From assembly GCF_009789075.1 (NCBI RefSeq), contig NZ_WNXQ01000003.1, positions 186,001-250,000 of the forward strand: a DNA stretch of 64,000 bases. The letters are read 5' to 3'. The stretch is from Pseudooceanicola pacificus (lineage in GTDB: Bacteria; Pseudomonadota; Alphaproteobacteria; Rhodobacterales; Rhodobacteraceae). Both the position numbers and the translations under genes were made by a program. The notes under the pieces were generated by a model, which did not search any database, had not been told where the DNA came from, and saw only the letters and a program-made list of their open reading frames with translations. Shown here piece by piece: positions 54,253-62,866 of the stretch (position 1 is its first letter; the number at the start of each line of letters is the position of its first letter).

Positions 54253-54390
54253 TCAGCCCGAAGCGCCGGCCTGCCGTGCCGTCCGCTCGATCGCGGTGCC
54301 CGCGTTCTGCAGGTCCTGGCCTGCGCCGCGCACGGTTTCGCATCCTGCCAGTGCGACGAGCAGTCCGGTGATCGCCAGAACTCGTATCAT
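54253..54390 (-). CDS. Entericidin-like small lipoprotein
   Basis: 45 residues from ATG 54390, with GGAGG four bases upstream. Lipobox ALAGC: MIRVLAITGLLVALAGCETV, then RGAGQDLQNAGTAIERTARQAG, which matches the GC(N/E)TVxGxGxDIQxxGxAI core of EcnA/EcnB entericidins. E. coli entericidins are small membrane lipoproteins of a toxin/antidote pair induced in stationary phase; in alphaproteobacteria one copy is common and the function unclear. Its stop is adjacent to that of the convergent b561 gene. Confidence 0.85.
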   Translation of the reverse strand: MIRVLAITGLLVALAGCETVRGAGQDLQNAGTAIERTARQAGASG

Positions 54391-54619
54391 ATTGCTTGCC
54401 TCCAAGCTGCCAATGCCCCGGGCAATCCGTTCACTGCCCGTCCGTCAACGCCCGATCCCCGGGCCGGGTTCCTTCGCACGGGCTGAACTGCGGGGCGGGC
54501 AGACGGTTTTTTTGATCGCGCGCGGCAATTGACGATACGGCGGGCTTGCGCATGGGGCAGGGCATGCGCAAAGTCCGGGGCATTCAAGATCGTCACCTTC
54601 ACTCTGTTCGATTTCCGGT

Positions 54620-55744
54620 ATGCGATATTCATTTGCCTTCCTCTGCCTCGCCGCCCTGTCAGGCTGCGCGGTCCAGACGACCCAGACCGACCCCACCGGG
54701 GGGCGCAGCTTCTGCGCCGGCAGCTCGGATCCGATCTGCCGCTTCCTGAACACCCCGGTGAACCTCGAAGACCGCAGGGTAGAGCTGCCCCGGCGGCCCT
54801 ATCCCTTCTATCCCACGCGGCGCGCGCTGCAGTTCATCGACGCGACGGACCGGGCCTGGACCGCCCCGGCGGGCACCCTGACCGATGGCGCCTCGGTGCC
54901 GCCGATCTTTACCTCGATTGTCGGCAACCCGACATCGCGCGAGTTCATCAATGCCGCCGTGATGCATGATGCCTTCTGCGGGGTCGGCAACGAGGCGCTG
55001 CCCACCTTTCACCTGCGGAGCTGGGAACAGACCCACCGGATGTTCTACGAGGCGCTGCGCGTCGGCGGGACCGAAGAGATCCGCGCCAAGGTGATGTTTG
55101 CCGCCGTCTATCTGGGCGGGCCCCGCTGGGTGCCCGGGGATCGTGCTTCGGACAGCGGGGAAGATGCCGCGCTGATGACCCTGTCGACCCAGGGGCAGGG
55201 CGGCGGCACCGCCAGCCGGGGGCTGGACAACCGGGCGCTGGTGGTGGCCGGGACGGCGCGGATGCGCAACCTGATGCGCCAGGCCAAGGGCTGGATCGAA
55301 CGGACGAACCCCACGATTGCCCAGATCGAGCTTTACCTGACCGAGCGCGAGTCCGCGCTGGTCCGGGCGGTCAGCACCGACAACCTGCGCGGCGCCGCGC
55401 CCGGCGATCCCGGCTATGGCGAGACCGAGACGCCGCAGGCGGATCCCCCGGCCGCCGAAGCGCCCGCCCCGGCCCCCGCAGAGGCCCCGGCGCCGGCGCC
55501 TGCCGAGACGCCCGCGGAGACGCCTGCCGAGACACCGGCGGAGACACCCGCCGAAACCCCGGCGGAGACCCCCGCCGAGACTCCGGCCGAGACGCCAGCC
55601 GAAACGCCCCAAGAGACGCCCGGATCGGGCGAAACCCCTGCGGAAACCCCTGCGGAAACACCTGCCGGGGAGGAAACCCAGGCAGCGGCGGAAACAAATG
55701 CCCCCGGATCCCCCGAGGGCGCGGTGCCCGGAATAAGCGAGTAG
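54620..55744 (+). CDS. DUF1353 lipoprotein with a Pro/Ala/Glu/Thr repeat tail
   Basis: 374 residues. Lipobox LSGC (Cys16) after MRYSFAFLCLAALSGC. DUF1353 core: LPAGTLTDGASVPPIF-like (AWTAPAGTLTDGASVPPIFTSIVG), AAVMHDAFCGVGNE, RMFYEALRVGGTEEIRAKVMFAAVYLGGPRW. The TDGASVP and MHD motifs are diagnostic of this phage- and envelope-linked domain of unknown function. A helical part follows (about 215-245), then a 90-residue tail dominated by ETPA repeats. The tail could span peptidoglycan or hold the domain off the membrane. Confidence 0.88.
   Translation: MRYSFAFLCLAALSGCAVQTTQTDPTGGRSFCAGSSDPICRFLNTPVNLEDRRVELPRRPYPFYPTRRALQFIDATDRAWTAPAGTLTDGASVPPIFTSIVGNPTSREFINAAVMHDAFCGVGNEALPTFHLRSWEQTHRMFYEALRVGGTEEIRAKVMFAAVYLGGPRWVPGDRASDSGEDAALMTLSTQGQGGGTASRGLDNRALVVAGTARMRNLMRQAKGWIERTNPTIAQIELYLTERESALVRAVSTDNLRGAAPGDPGYGETETPQADPPAAEAPAPAPAEAPAPAPAETPAETPAETPAETPAETPAETPAETPAETPAETPQETPGSGETPAETPAETPAGEETQAAAETNAPGSPEGAVPGISE
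55498..55668 (+). repeat. In-frame ETPA-coding tandem repeat
   Basis: About a dozen four-codon units encoding E-T-P-A (gagacgcc(c/g)gc-like), interrupted once by QETPGSGETPAETPA. Codon wobble between units (gag/gaa, acg/aca/acc) shows it is old enough to have diverged at third positions while the amino-acid sequence is kept, implying selection for the protein tract. Confidence 0.8.
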
Positions 55745-55771
55745 GCCCGGCGGCGCGCGGCGCGCCCGGCC

Positions 55772-56527
55772 TCAGCGCGCCAGCCAGGCGGCGACGGCGG
55801 CGATGAAGTCGCGCGGTTTCTCGGCATGGACCCAGTGGCCCGTGCCGGGGATCTTGGCAAAGACCGCCGCCGGGAACAGCGCCTTGATGCGGGTGCGGTG
55901 CTCGGGCAGCACATAGTCGGAGTCTCCGCCCGACAGGAACAGGCACGGCCCCTCGTAGACGCCCGGCAGGTCGGGGAAATCGAGGATCGCGGGCATTTCG
56001 GCGGCCAGCACGTCGAGGTTCAGCCGCCAGCGCTTGTCCTTCAGGTCCAGCGACTGGGTCAGGAAACTGCGCACCGTCGGGTCGTCCAGCCGCTCGGCCA
56101 GCTGGGCCTCGGCCTCGGACCGGCGGGTGACCTTGTCCAGGTCCACGGCGCGCATCGCCTCAAGATTGTGCATCTGGGTGTGGTCATAGGCGACGGGCGC
56201 CACATCGACCACGATCAGCCGGTTCACCAGCTCGGGCCGGGTCAGCGCCAGCACCATCGCCGCCTTGCCGCCCATCGAATGGCCCATCACATCCGCCGGG
56301 CCGATGCTGTCCAGCACCTCGGCCAGATCGGCGGCCATGTCCGGATAGCCGTGGCTGTCGAACCAGGGGCTGTCGGCATGGTTGCGCATGTCGACCGCGA
56401 TCACCTGGCGGTCGGCGGACAGGCGTTTGGCGATGGCGCCCCAGTTCCGGCCCGAGCCGAAGAGGCCATGCGCGATAAGCAACGGGGGCAGGTCGGTGGG
56501 CGTGCCGTGCAGGATCATGTTCAACAT
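55772..56527 (-). CDS. Alpha/beta-fold hydrolase (YbfF-like esterase)
   Basis: 251 residues from ATG 56527. LIAHGLFGSGRNWGAIAKRL (oxyanion HG), nucleophile Ser in VMGHSMGGKAAMVLAL, acid Asp in FLSGGDSDYVLPEH and His in PGTGHWVHAEKP, which completes the triad. Length and the early DMRNHADSPW segment match the YbfF/ABHD11 group of small-ester and acyl-CoA thioesterases. No signal peptide, so cytoplasmic. Convergent with the DUF1353 lipoprotein gene and separated from it by 27 bases. Confidence 0.93.
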   Translation of the reverse strand: MLNMILHGTPTDLPPLLIAHGLFGSGRNWGAIAKRLSADRQVIAVDMRNHADSPWFDSHGYPDMAADLAEVLDSIGPADVMGHSMGGKAAMVLALTRPELVNRLIVVDVAPVAYDHTQMHNLEAMRAVDLDKVTRRSEAEAQLAERLDDPTVRSFLTQSLDLKDKRWRLNLDVLAAEMPAILDFPDLPGVYEGPCLFLSGGDSDYVLPEHRTRIKALFPAAVFAKIPGTGHWVHAEKPRDFIAAVAAWLAR

Positions 56528-56668
56528 GCCAAATCGGTACTGCGGCCCCGGCCCGGGTGCAAGCGGGCCTGCGCGCAATGGCGCAGCGCGCGGCCGGGTC
56601 GAGGCAATTGAGCGGCGGGCGGAATGGCGCTAACCTGCCTGCCGGACGATCCAGCTGTCGGGGGGCAG

Positions 56669-57043
56669 ATGACAGACAAGGGTGACATGTCGCAGCAACT
56701 GATGCGGCTGGAGGGCCTGCTGGCCGCCAAACTGGGTATCAGGGGCACCGGGCTGGACAGGGGCCTGCGCAAGGCGGCGCCCCGCCTGCCGCGCGGGCTG
56801 CGGCGCGATGGCCGCGTGGTGGCCGAGGCGGCCCGCCTGTCGCAGCATCCGAAACTGGCGCGCCAGATCGACGCCACGCGATTCGAACGCGCCTATGAAC
56901 GCCTGTCCTCGCACCTGTCGGGCATCGACGTGGCCGACCGCCGCAAGGGGCTGGCCCTATCGGTTCTGGCCGGGCTGGCCTTCAACCTGCTGCTGCTGGG
57001 GGGGCTGATCATGGCCTTTGCCGCCTGGCGCGGCTGGCTCTGA
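56669..57043 (+). CDS. Small protein with C-terminal membrane helix, function unknown
   Basis: 124 residues from the ATG behind GGGGGG; another ATG (MSQQL) lies 18 bases further. It is basic and helical in the middle (RGLRKAAPRLPRGLRRDGRVVAEAARLSQHPKLARQIDATRFERAYERLSSHL), and has one strong transmembrane helix at the C-terminus (LALSVLAGLAFNLLLLGGLIMAFAAW). No family recognised. A tail-anchored topology with a cytoplasmic positively charged domain is likely. Convergent with glyA. Confidence 0.72.
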   Translation: MTDKGDMSQQLMRLEGLLAAKLGIRGTGLDRGLRKAAPRLPRGLRRDGRVVAEAARLSQHPKLARQIDATRFERAYERLSSHLSGIDVADRRKGLALSVLAGLAFNLLLLGGLIMAFAAWRGWL

Positions 57044-57119
57044 GCGCCGTCTGACGCTGTGCCCCCGGGCCGGAGCGGCCCATACGGGCCCGATGCCCCG
57101 GCCGGGGGCGGGCGGCGCA

Positions 57120-57142
57120 GGCCCGGTTTCGTGAACCGGGCC
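57120..57142 (-). terminator. GC hairpin downstream of glyA
   Basis: GGCCCGGTT (57120-57128) pairs with AACCGGGCC (57134-57142), a nine-bp stem and five-base loop 11 bases after the glyA stop. No T-tract follows on either strand, so it may be a weak or factor-assisted terminator shared by the convergent genes. Confidence 0.55.
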
Positions 57143-57152
57143 CGACCTTGAC

Positions 57153-58448
57153 TTACATGCCTTCGTAGAGCGGGAAGCGGGCGCAGAGATCCGACACCTT
57201 GGCGCGGACGGCGGCCTCGACCTCGGCATTGCCGTCATCGCCATTGGCGGCCAGCCCGTCCACGACCTCGACAATCCAGTCGGCGATCTGGCGGAACTCG
57301 GCCTCGGCAAAGCCGCGCGTGGTGCCCGCAGGGGTGCCCAGACGGATGCCCGAGGTGACAAAGGGCTTTTCCGGGTCGAACGGCACGCCGTTCTTGTTGC
57401 AGGTGATATGCGCCCGGCCCAGTGCGGCCTCGGCGGCCTTGCCGGTCACCTTCTTGGGCCGCAGGTCGGCCAGCATCAGGTGGTTGTCGGTGCCGCCGGA
57501 AACGACGTCGATCCCGCCCTTCATCAGCTGGTCGGCCATCGCGCGGGCGTTGGCCACGACCTGGCAGGCATAGTCCTGGAATTCCGGCTTCAGCGCCTCG
57601 CCGAATGCGACGGCCTTGGCGGCGATGACATGCATCAGCGGGCCGCCCTGCAGGCCGGGGAAGACGGCCGAATTCACCTTCTTGGCGATCTCGGCGTCAT
57701 TGGTCAGGATCATGCCGCCGCGCGGGCCGCGCAGGGATTTGTGCGTGGTGGTGGTGACCACATGGGCATGGGGCAGGGGCGAGGGATGCGCGCCACCGGC
57801 CACCAGGCCCGCGATATGGGCCATGTCGACCATCAGATAGGCGCCGACCTCGTCCGCGATCTCGCGGAAGGCGGCCCAGTCCCAGACCCGGCTGTAGGCG
57901 GTGCCGCCCGCCAGGATCAGCTTGGGCTTCTGCTCCAGCGCCTTTTCACGGACCGACTCCATGTCCAGCAGCTGGTCCTGGGCGCGCACGCCGTAGGAGA
58001 CCACGTTGAACCACTTGCCCGACATGTTGACCGGCGAGCCATGCGTCAGGTGCCCGCCCGAGTTCAGGTCGAGCCCCATGAAGGTGTCGCCCGGCTGCAG
58101 CAGGGCCAGGAACACCGCCTGGTTCATCTGCGAGCCCGAATTCGGCTGCACATTGGCGAAACCCGCGCCGAAAAGCTGTTTGGCGCGCTCGATGGCCAGG
58201 GTTTCGGCCACGTCGACATACTGGCAGCCGCCATAGTAGCGCTTGCCCGGGTAGCCTTCGGCATATTTGTTGGTCATGACCGAGCCCTGCGCCTGAAGCA
58301 CGGCACGGCTGACGATGTTCTCGGAGGCGATCAGCTCGATCTCTTCACGCTGGCGGCCAAGCTCGTCCGTGATCGAGCTGAAAATCTCGGGATCGCGGTC
58401 TGCCAGGTCCTCGGTAAAGAACGTGCTGTCGCGGAAATGGGTGTTCAT
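57153..58448 (-). CDS. glyA: Serine hydroxymethyltransferase
   Basis: 431 residues, full length. Typical SHMT blocks: [70 protein letters not shown], the PLP-lysine motif [19 protein letters not shown] and [14 protein letters not shown]. It interconverts serine and glycine with tetrahydrofolate, supplying one-carbon units. Divergent from nadK. I saw no riboswitch-like structure in the 215 bases upstream. Confidence 0.98.
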   Translation of the reverse strand: MNTHFRDSTFFTEDLADRDPEIFSSITDELGRQREEIELIASENIVSRAVLQAQGSVMTNKYAEGYPGKRYYGGCQYVDVAETLAIERAKQLFGAGFANVQPNSGSQMNQAVFLALLQPGDTFMGLDLNSGGHLTHGSPVNMSGKWFNVVSYGVRAQDQLLDMESVREKALEQKPKLILAGGTAYSRVWDWAAFREIADEVGAYLMVDMAHIAGLVAGGAHPSPLPHAHVVTTTTHKSLRGPRGGMILTNDAEIAKKVNSAVFPGLQGGPLMHVIAAKAVAFGEALKPEFQDYACQVVANARAMADQLMKGGIDVVSGGTDNHLMLADLRPKKVTGKAAEAALGRAHITCNKNGVPFDPEKPFVTSGIRLGTPAGTTRGFAEAEFRQIADWIVEVVDGLAANGDDGNAEVEAAVRAKVSDLCARFPLYEGM

Positions 58449-58663
58449 CGCGGGCCCTCCCCTGCGGGTGATCGGATGGGGCGGGTTCTAGCGGCATTCG
58501 GTCAGCGGCAAAAGGGGCGTTTGCGACATAATGATCATGAAAGCGGTCAGCAGCGCCCCCGGCCCCCGGCGCAGCGGGCGGCCCGCCGGGGGCTGGCACT
58601 TGCCCCGCAGCTGTGGTTCTGTCGGCCCCATACCCGATTGTCAGCCGGACAGGACAGCCCAGG

Positions 58664-59425
58664 ATGGAACTCAAGATCGCCTTCGCGGCCAGCCGGGGGC
58701 CTTCGGCGCAGGCGGCCCGGAGGGTGCTGAGCCAGCGCTACGGCGACACGCCCGAACGGCAGGCCGACGTGATCGTGGCCCTGGGCGGGGACGGGTTCAT
58801 GCTGCACACGCTGCACCGCACGCAGGATCTGCCCGCGCCGGTCTATGGCATGAACCGCGGCACCGTCGGCTTCCTGATGAACGAATATTCCGAGGACGGC
58901 CTGCCCGAGCGCCTGGCCCTGGCCGAGGAAGAGGTGATCAACCCGCTGTTCATGCGGGCCACGCGGTCCGACGGCAAGGTGCACGAGGCGCTGGCGATCA
59001 ACGAGGTCTCGCTGCTGCGGGCCGGGCCGCAGGCGGCCAAGCTCAGGATCAGCGTCGACGGCAAGGAACGCCTGCCCGAACTGGTCTGCGACGGGGCGCT
59101 GGTGGCCACGCCCGCCGGGTCCACCGCCTATAACTACTCGGCCCACGGGCCGATCCTGCCCATCGGGTCGGACGTTCTGGCCCTGACGGCGATGGCGGCC
59201 TTTCGCCCCCGGCGCTGGCGCGGGGCGCTGCTGCCAAAAACCGCCGAGGTCTGTTTCGATGTGCTGGAAGCCTCCAAACGCCCGGTCATGGCCGATGCCG
59301 ACAGCCGCTCGGTGCGCGACGTGGTGCGGGTGGAAATCCGTTCGGAACCGTCGATTTCGCACCGCATCATGTTCGATCCGGGCCACGGTCTGGAAGAGCG
59401 GCTGATCTCGGAACAGTTCGTCTAG
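58664..59425 (+). CDS. nadK: NAD kinase
   Basis: 253 residues from ATG 58664. GGDG motif in [50 protein letters not shown] and the diagnostic [19 protein letters not shown]. Phosphorylates NAD to NADP in the cytoplasm. The family length of about 250 residues fits alphaproteobacterial NadK. It is followed by a probable promoter of the MarR-GNAT gene. Confidence 0.96.
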   Translation: MELKIAFAASRGPSAQAARRVLSQRYGDTPERQADVIVALGGDGFMLHTLHRTQDLPAPVYGMNRGTVGFLMNEYSEDGLPERLALAEEEVINPLFMRATRSDGKVHEALAINEVSLLRAGPQAAKLRISVDGKERLPELVCDGALVATPAGSTAYNYSAHGPILPIGSDVLALTAMAAFRPRRWRGALLPKTAEVCFDVLEASKRPVMADADSRSVRDVVRVEIRSEPSISHRIMFDPGHGLEERLISEQFV

Positions 59426-59449
59426 AAACACTGCATTGTTTCCGCTGGA

Positions 59450-59479
59450 TTGACACGACGGCCATTGTGTTGATTCATT
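59450..59479 (+). promoter_or_regulatory. Putative sigma-70 promoter giving a leaderless marR-GNAT mRNA
   Basis: TTGACA at 59450-59455 is a consensus -35 box; with an 18-base spacer TTCATT (59474-59479) is a poor -10. Transcription would begin about 59485-59487, at the ATG itself, and no ribosome-binding site precedes that ATG. A leaderless mRNA is therefore plausible. The inverted half-sites TTGATTCATTCAA around the -10 suggest autoregulation. Confidence 0.35.
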
Positions 59480-59484
59480 CAATA

Positions 59485-60420
59485 ATGACCGAGTCAACAC
59501 CCCTCGCAAAGACCGTGGCGGCGACCCGCGCCTTCACCCGGTTCTACACCGGGTTCGCGGGCACCCTGTCCAACCGGCTCTACAAGAGCCGCTATGCCCT
59601 GCCGCAAGTGCGCGTGATCCACGAGATCGCGACCGGCCCGGCGGACACCCCGGCCGCCGACATGGCCCGCGCGCTGAAGATGGACGCCGGGCAACTCAGC
59701 CGCATCCTGTCGCGGCTGGAACGGGACGGGCTGGTCCGGCGCGAACCGACCGAGACCAACGCCAAGCGGCTGAAGATCGAACTGACCGAGGAAGGGCAGG
59801 CCGCCTTTGCCCAGTTCGATCGCGCCGCGCAGGACGAGATGTGCCGCGAACTGGCCCCGCTGAGCGATCATGACCGCACCCGGCTGGTGCGTGCGATGGC
59901 GCTGATCGCGGATCTTCTGGGACGCAAACCCCACCCCGCCGCGACCGTGACGCTGCGCGAGCCGCAGCCCGGCGATCTGGGCTGGGTGGTCGAGCGCGAG
60001 GCGGCGCTCTATGCCGGGGAATATGGCTGGAACCACGAGTTCGAGGTGCTGGTGCTGGGCATCCTGGCCGATTTCGCCGCCACCCGCGACCCGGCACGCG
60101 AACGGGGCTGGATCGCCGAGCTGGAGGGCGAGCGGATCGGCGCCGTCTTCGTGGTGCGCAAGGACGACGAAACGGCAAAACTCCGCCTGCTGCATGTCGA
60201 GCGCGCGGCCCGCGGGCACGGTGTCGGACGCCAGCTGGTCGACGCCTGCATCGACTGGTCCCGGCAGGCGGGATATTCCCGTATCGAGTTGTGGACAAAC
60301 GATAATCTGGTCTCGGCCCGGCGCATCTACATCCACGCGGGGTTCACCAAGGTCTCCGAAGAGCCGCACGTCAGCTTTGGTCACAATCTGGTCGGTCAGG
60401 TCTGGGCGCGCGATCTTTAG
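59485..60420 (+). CDS. MarR-family regulator fused to a GNAT acetyltransferase
   Basis: 311 residues from ATG 59485; an upstream GTG is unlikely. The first about 145 residues are a winged helix: LPQVRVIHEIATGPADTPAADMARALKMDAGQLSRILSRLERDGLVRREPTETNAKRLKIELTEEG-like MarR fold. Residues about 160-311 are a GNAT domain: GWIAELEGERIGAVFVV, LRLLHVERAARGHGVGRQLVDACIDWSR (acetyl-CoA loop RGHGVG) and SARRIYIHAGF. Fusions of this type are known in the MarR/GNAT family; the acetylated substrate and the effector are unknown. Confidence 0.9.
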   Translation: MTESTPLAKTVAATRAFTRFYTGFAGTLSNRLYKSRYALPQVRVIHEIATGPADTPAADMARALKMDAGQLSRILSRLERDGLVRREPTETNAKRLKIELTEEGQAAFAQFDRAAQDEMCRELAPLSDHDRTRLVRAMALIADLLGRKPHPAATVTLREPQPGDLGWVVEREAALYAGEYGWNHEFEVLVLGILADFAATRDPARERGWIAELEGERIGAVFVVRKDDETAKLRLLHVERAARGHGVGRQLVDACIDWSRQAGYSRIELWTNDNLVSARRIYIHAGFTKVSEEPHVSFGHNLVGQVWARDL

Positions 60421-60503
60421 GACGGAACTCTCCGGCGTTTGCCGGCGTTACCTTTTCGAAGCCGGGCACAAACGCCCGGATGCAGATCGAAAGGAGATCA
60501 GCG

Positions 60504-60701
60504 ATGAACTGGGATCGTATCGAAGGCAACTGGAAGCAGATGAAAGGCGAGGCCCTGAAGCAATGGGGCAAGCTGACCAACGATGACGTCGACGTCGCCG
60601 CAGGCGGCCGCGAAAAGCTGGTCGGCCGCATCCAGGAGCGCTATGGCATCGCGCGTGAAGAAGCGGAACGCCAGGTCGACGAATTCACCTCGCGTATGTA
60701 A
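60504..60701 (+). CDS. CsbD-family stress protein
   Basis: 65 residues from ATG with AAGGAG upstream. Signature MNWDRIEGNWKQMKGEALKQWGKLTNDD, and a helical tail ERYGIAREEAERQVDEF. CsbD proteins are small, hydrophilic and stress-induced (sigma-B in Bacillus); the molecular function is unknown. It has its own strong terminator. An antisense stretch is not a gene. Confidence 0.93.
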   Translation: MNWDRIEGNWKQMKGEALKQWGKLTNDDVDVAAGGREKLVGRIQERYGIAREEAERQVDEFTSRM

Positions 60702-60726
60702 GTCAACGCGTTTCGGGCGTTGAACG

Positions 60727-60754
60727 GGCGGCGGATCTTTCCGCCGCCTTTTTT
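60727..60754 (+). terminator. Rho-independent terminator of the csbD-like gene
   Basis: GGCGGCGGA (60727-60735) pairs with TCCGCCGCC (60740-60748), four-base loop, followed by TTTTTT (60749-60754). Confidence 0.92.
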
Positions 60755-60828
60755 GTGCCCGCCGCTTTGACCCCGCTCCGCTTTGACGCCGCCCCCTTGT
60801 CCCGTCCGGCGCGGCCCGCGTCACGCGG

Positions 60829-62865
60829 CTATCGCCACAGATGCGCGCGGCTGGCCAGCAGACCCTGCGCCTTGCTCAGCAGGCGGTTCAGCGCGCCGGG
60901 ATGGGCCACCTCGCCGCGCGACAGGCGCGAGACCACGGTTTCCACCGGGCAGGGCAGGCCGCTCACCGGATCGCGGTAACGCGGGTAGTCGATCAGCGTG
61001 GCATGCACCAGCCCGGCCAGCGTCACCCGGGTCCTGCGGCGGGGCGGCACCTCGCCCAGGTCCCGCGTCAGGCCCCATCCGGCATAGAAGGGCGCGCCGG
61101 TCACCGTCACCTTGCAGCCCCGCAGCAGCGCCTCGAACCCCATGAGAGAGGTCATCGTCCAGACCTCTTCGACATGGCTCAGCAGGGCCGCGCCATCCGC
61201 GCGCGGCAGCACCATGTCGGCCAGCGCGGCCAGTTCGTCCCCCGGCACCGCGCCGGTGCGCAGGCCGGATTCCACGTCGGGATGCGGCTTGTAAAGGATC
61301 ACCGCGTCGGGATTGGCCTCGCGCGCCGCGCGCAGCAGGTCCAGGTTGGTGCGGATCGCCCCCGCGCCCAGCCGGATCGAGGCGTCGTCCTCGACCTGAC
61401 CGGGAACCAGGATGCGCCGCCCCGGCGGCAGGTCGAGCACTGCCCCGCCCAGGTTGTACTTCGTCAGCCCGTCACCCAGCAGGCGCCGCATCAGCCGGTC
61501 GGCCCGCAGCTGCTGGTCGGGGCGCAGCCTGTCGCGGGCCGCGATGAGCCGCTCCAGCCGGCTTTCGCGGGACGGATCGTAATAGATGCCAAGGTCGTCC
61601 AGCACCAGCGACAGCGGCGGCACCAGTTCGGCGCCCAGCCCGCGCGAGCGCAGGAACCCGTCCTCGACCCGCACCAGCTCGGCCTCCTCCGGCGCCTTGC
61701 CGGCCCAGCACATCACCCGGCGGCCATCGTCGCGCGGCGGGCCCTCGCGAAAGATCATGCGCCGCTCGCTGCCAAAGAATTTCTGCAGGACGGGCCGTTT
61801 CCACAGGCGCATGCCCTGGGCCGTCCAGCCGTGCCGGTCCTCGCGCCAGGCGCGGGCGCGGGCGGCCAGCAGCTCGGCGGCCTCTTCGAATTCGCACAGC
61901 CGGTCCCGCGTTGGATCGTACCAGGTGGGGTACAGGATCATCGCGGCGGCAAACATCTGCACCGGGGTCAGGCTGCGGCCGCGGCGGGGCAGGGGCAGGG
62001 GGCTGCGGTCGTCGGTCAGGCCCCAGCCGGCATAGAACGGCTGGCCGAAGATGCGCGGACGGTGCCCGGCGAGGATCGCCTCGAACCCCAGTTGCGAGGT
62101 CACCGCATAGACGGCCACCGCCCCCTCCATCAGCGCCCAGGGCGACACCGCGTCATCGCAGAGCGTGATCCGGCCCTGGGCGTCGTCGGGGCCGAAATAG
62201 CCCGGGCGCAGGCTCTGGCGCGTTTCGGGATGGGTCTTGATGAGGATGCGCGCGCCGGGGTGATCCTCCTGCGCCCAGTACAGCATCTCACGAAAGGTAT
62301 TCGCATCGGCCCCGCCCCATTTGACCGAGGCATCGCCGCGCGTCTGGTCGATCACCAGCACATAGCCGGGATCGGGCAGCGGGGTTTCGGGGTCGAAATC
62401 GGAATATTTGCTCAGATGCGCCTCTTTCAGGCGGGCGATGCCGCCCCGGGCGCGGTTCAGCAGCGCCGAGTCATCCAGCGGGTGCCGCGCCAGCAGGGTC
62501 TCTAGGTCCGAGGGCTGGCTGGCGTCGAAATGCACGCCGGTGCGGTCGATGGCCAGCCCGATCGGCGGCTCGCCCTTGCGGCCGGGATGCAGGGACCGCA
62601 GGAATGCGTCCTCGATCCGGATCAGCCCGGCGCCGGTGGCCCGCGCGACCGCCTCGCCCCGGCTGGCATAGGGCGAGCGGCCCCAGACCGCGATCTCGTC
62701 GCCCTTGCCCGGGCGGCCGATCACCAGGTCATAGCCCGCCAGCTTGAGGATGCGCCGGATGCGCCGCTGCCGCAGAAACCCCGCCGTCACATAGTAAAGC
62801 CGCCGGGGAGAGTACCCCCCGGCGGCCCATTTGTCGTCCGGCAGTGCGTCGTCCGGACGTGTCAC
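60829..62865 (-). CDS. Capsular polysaccharide biosynthesis protein, KpsC-like
   Basis: 678 residues with two repeated halves, as in KpsC: RIEDAFLRSLHPG with PFYAGWGLTDD in the first, RVEDGFLRSRGLG with PFYAGWGLTRD in the second. Further motif pair: YKPHPDVESGLR and IKTHPETRQSLR. KpsC is a dual retaining beta-Kdo transferase building the linker between lysophosphatidylglycerol and the capsule. GTG start one base after the upstream gene's stop (TGATGTG), no good Shine-Dalgarno, so translation is probably coupled. Convergent with the csbD-like gene. Confidence 0.92.
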   Translation of the reverse strand: MTRPDDALPDDKWAAGGYSPRRLYYVTAGFLRQRRIRRILKLAGYDLVIGRPGKGDEIAVWGRSPYASRGEAVARATGAGLIRIEDAFLRSLHPGRKGEPPIGLAIDRTGVHFDASQPSDLETLLARHPLDDSALLNRARGGIARLKEAHLSKYSDFDPETPLPDPGYVLVIDQTRGDASVKWGGADANTFREMLYWAQEDHPGARILIKTHPETRQSLRPGYFGPDDAQGRITLCDDAVSPWALMEGAVAVYAVTSQLGFEAILAGHRPRIFGQPFYAGWGLTDDRSPLPLPRRGRSLTPVQMFAAAMILYPTWYDPTRDRLCEFEEAAELLAARARAWREDRHGWTAQGMRLWKRPVLQKFFGSERRMIFREGPPRDDGRRVMCWAGKAPEEAELVRVEDGFLRSRGLGAELVPPLSLVLDDLGIYYDPSRESRLERLIAARDRLRPDQQLRADRLMRRLLGDGLTKYNLGGAVLDLPPGRRILVPGQVEDDASIRLGAGAIRTNLDLLRAAREANPDAVILYKPHPDVESGLRTGAVPGDELAALADMVLPRADGAALLSHVEEVWTMTSLMGFEALLRGCKVTVTGAPFYAGWGLTRDLGEVPPRRRTRVTLAGLVHATLIDYPRYRDPVSGLPCPVETVVSRLSRGEVAHPGALNRLLSKAQGLLASRAHLWR

Positions 62866-62866
62866 A

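Noticed and set aside
58449-58663. Glycine or SAM riboswitch upstream of glyA
   Set aside because: No paired helices or conserved core resembling these classes could be recognised in the 215 bases.
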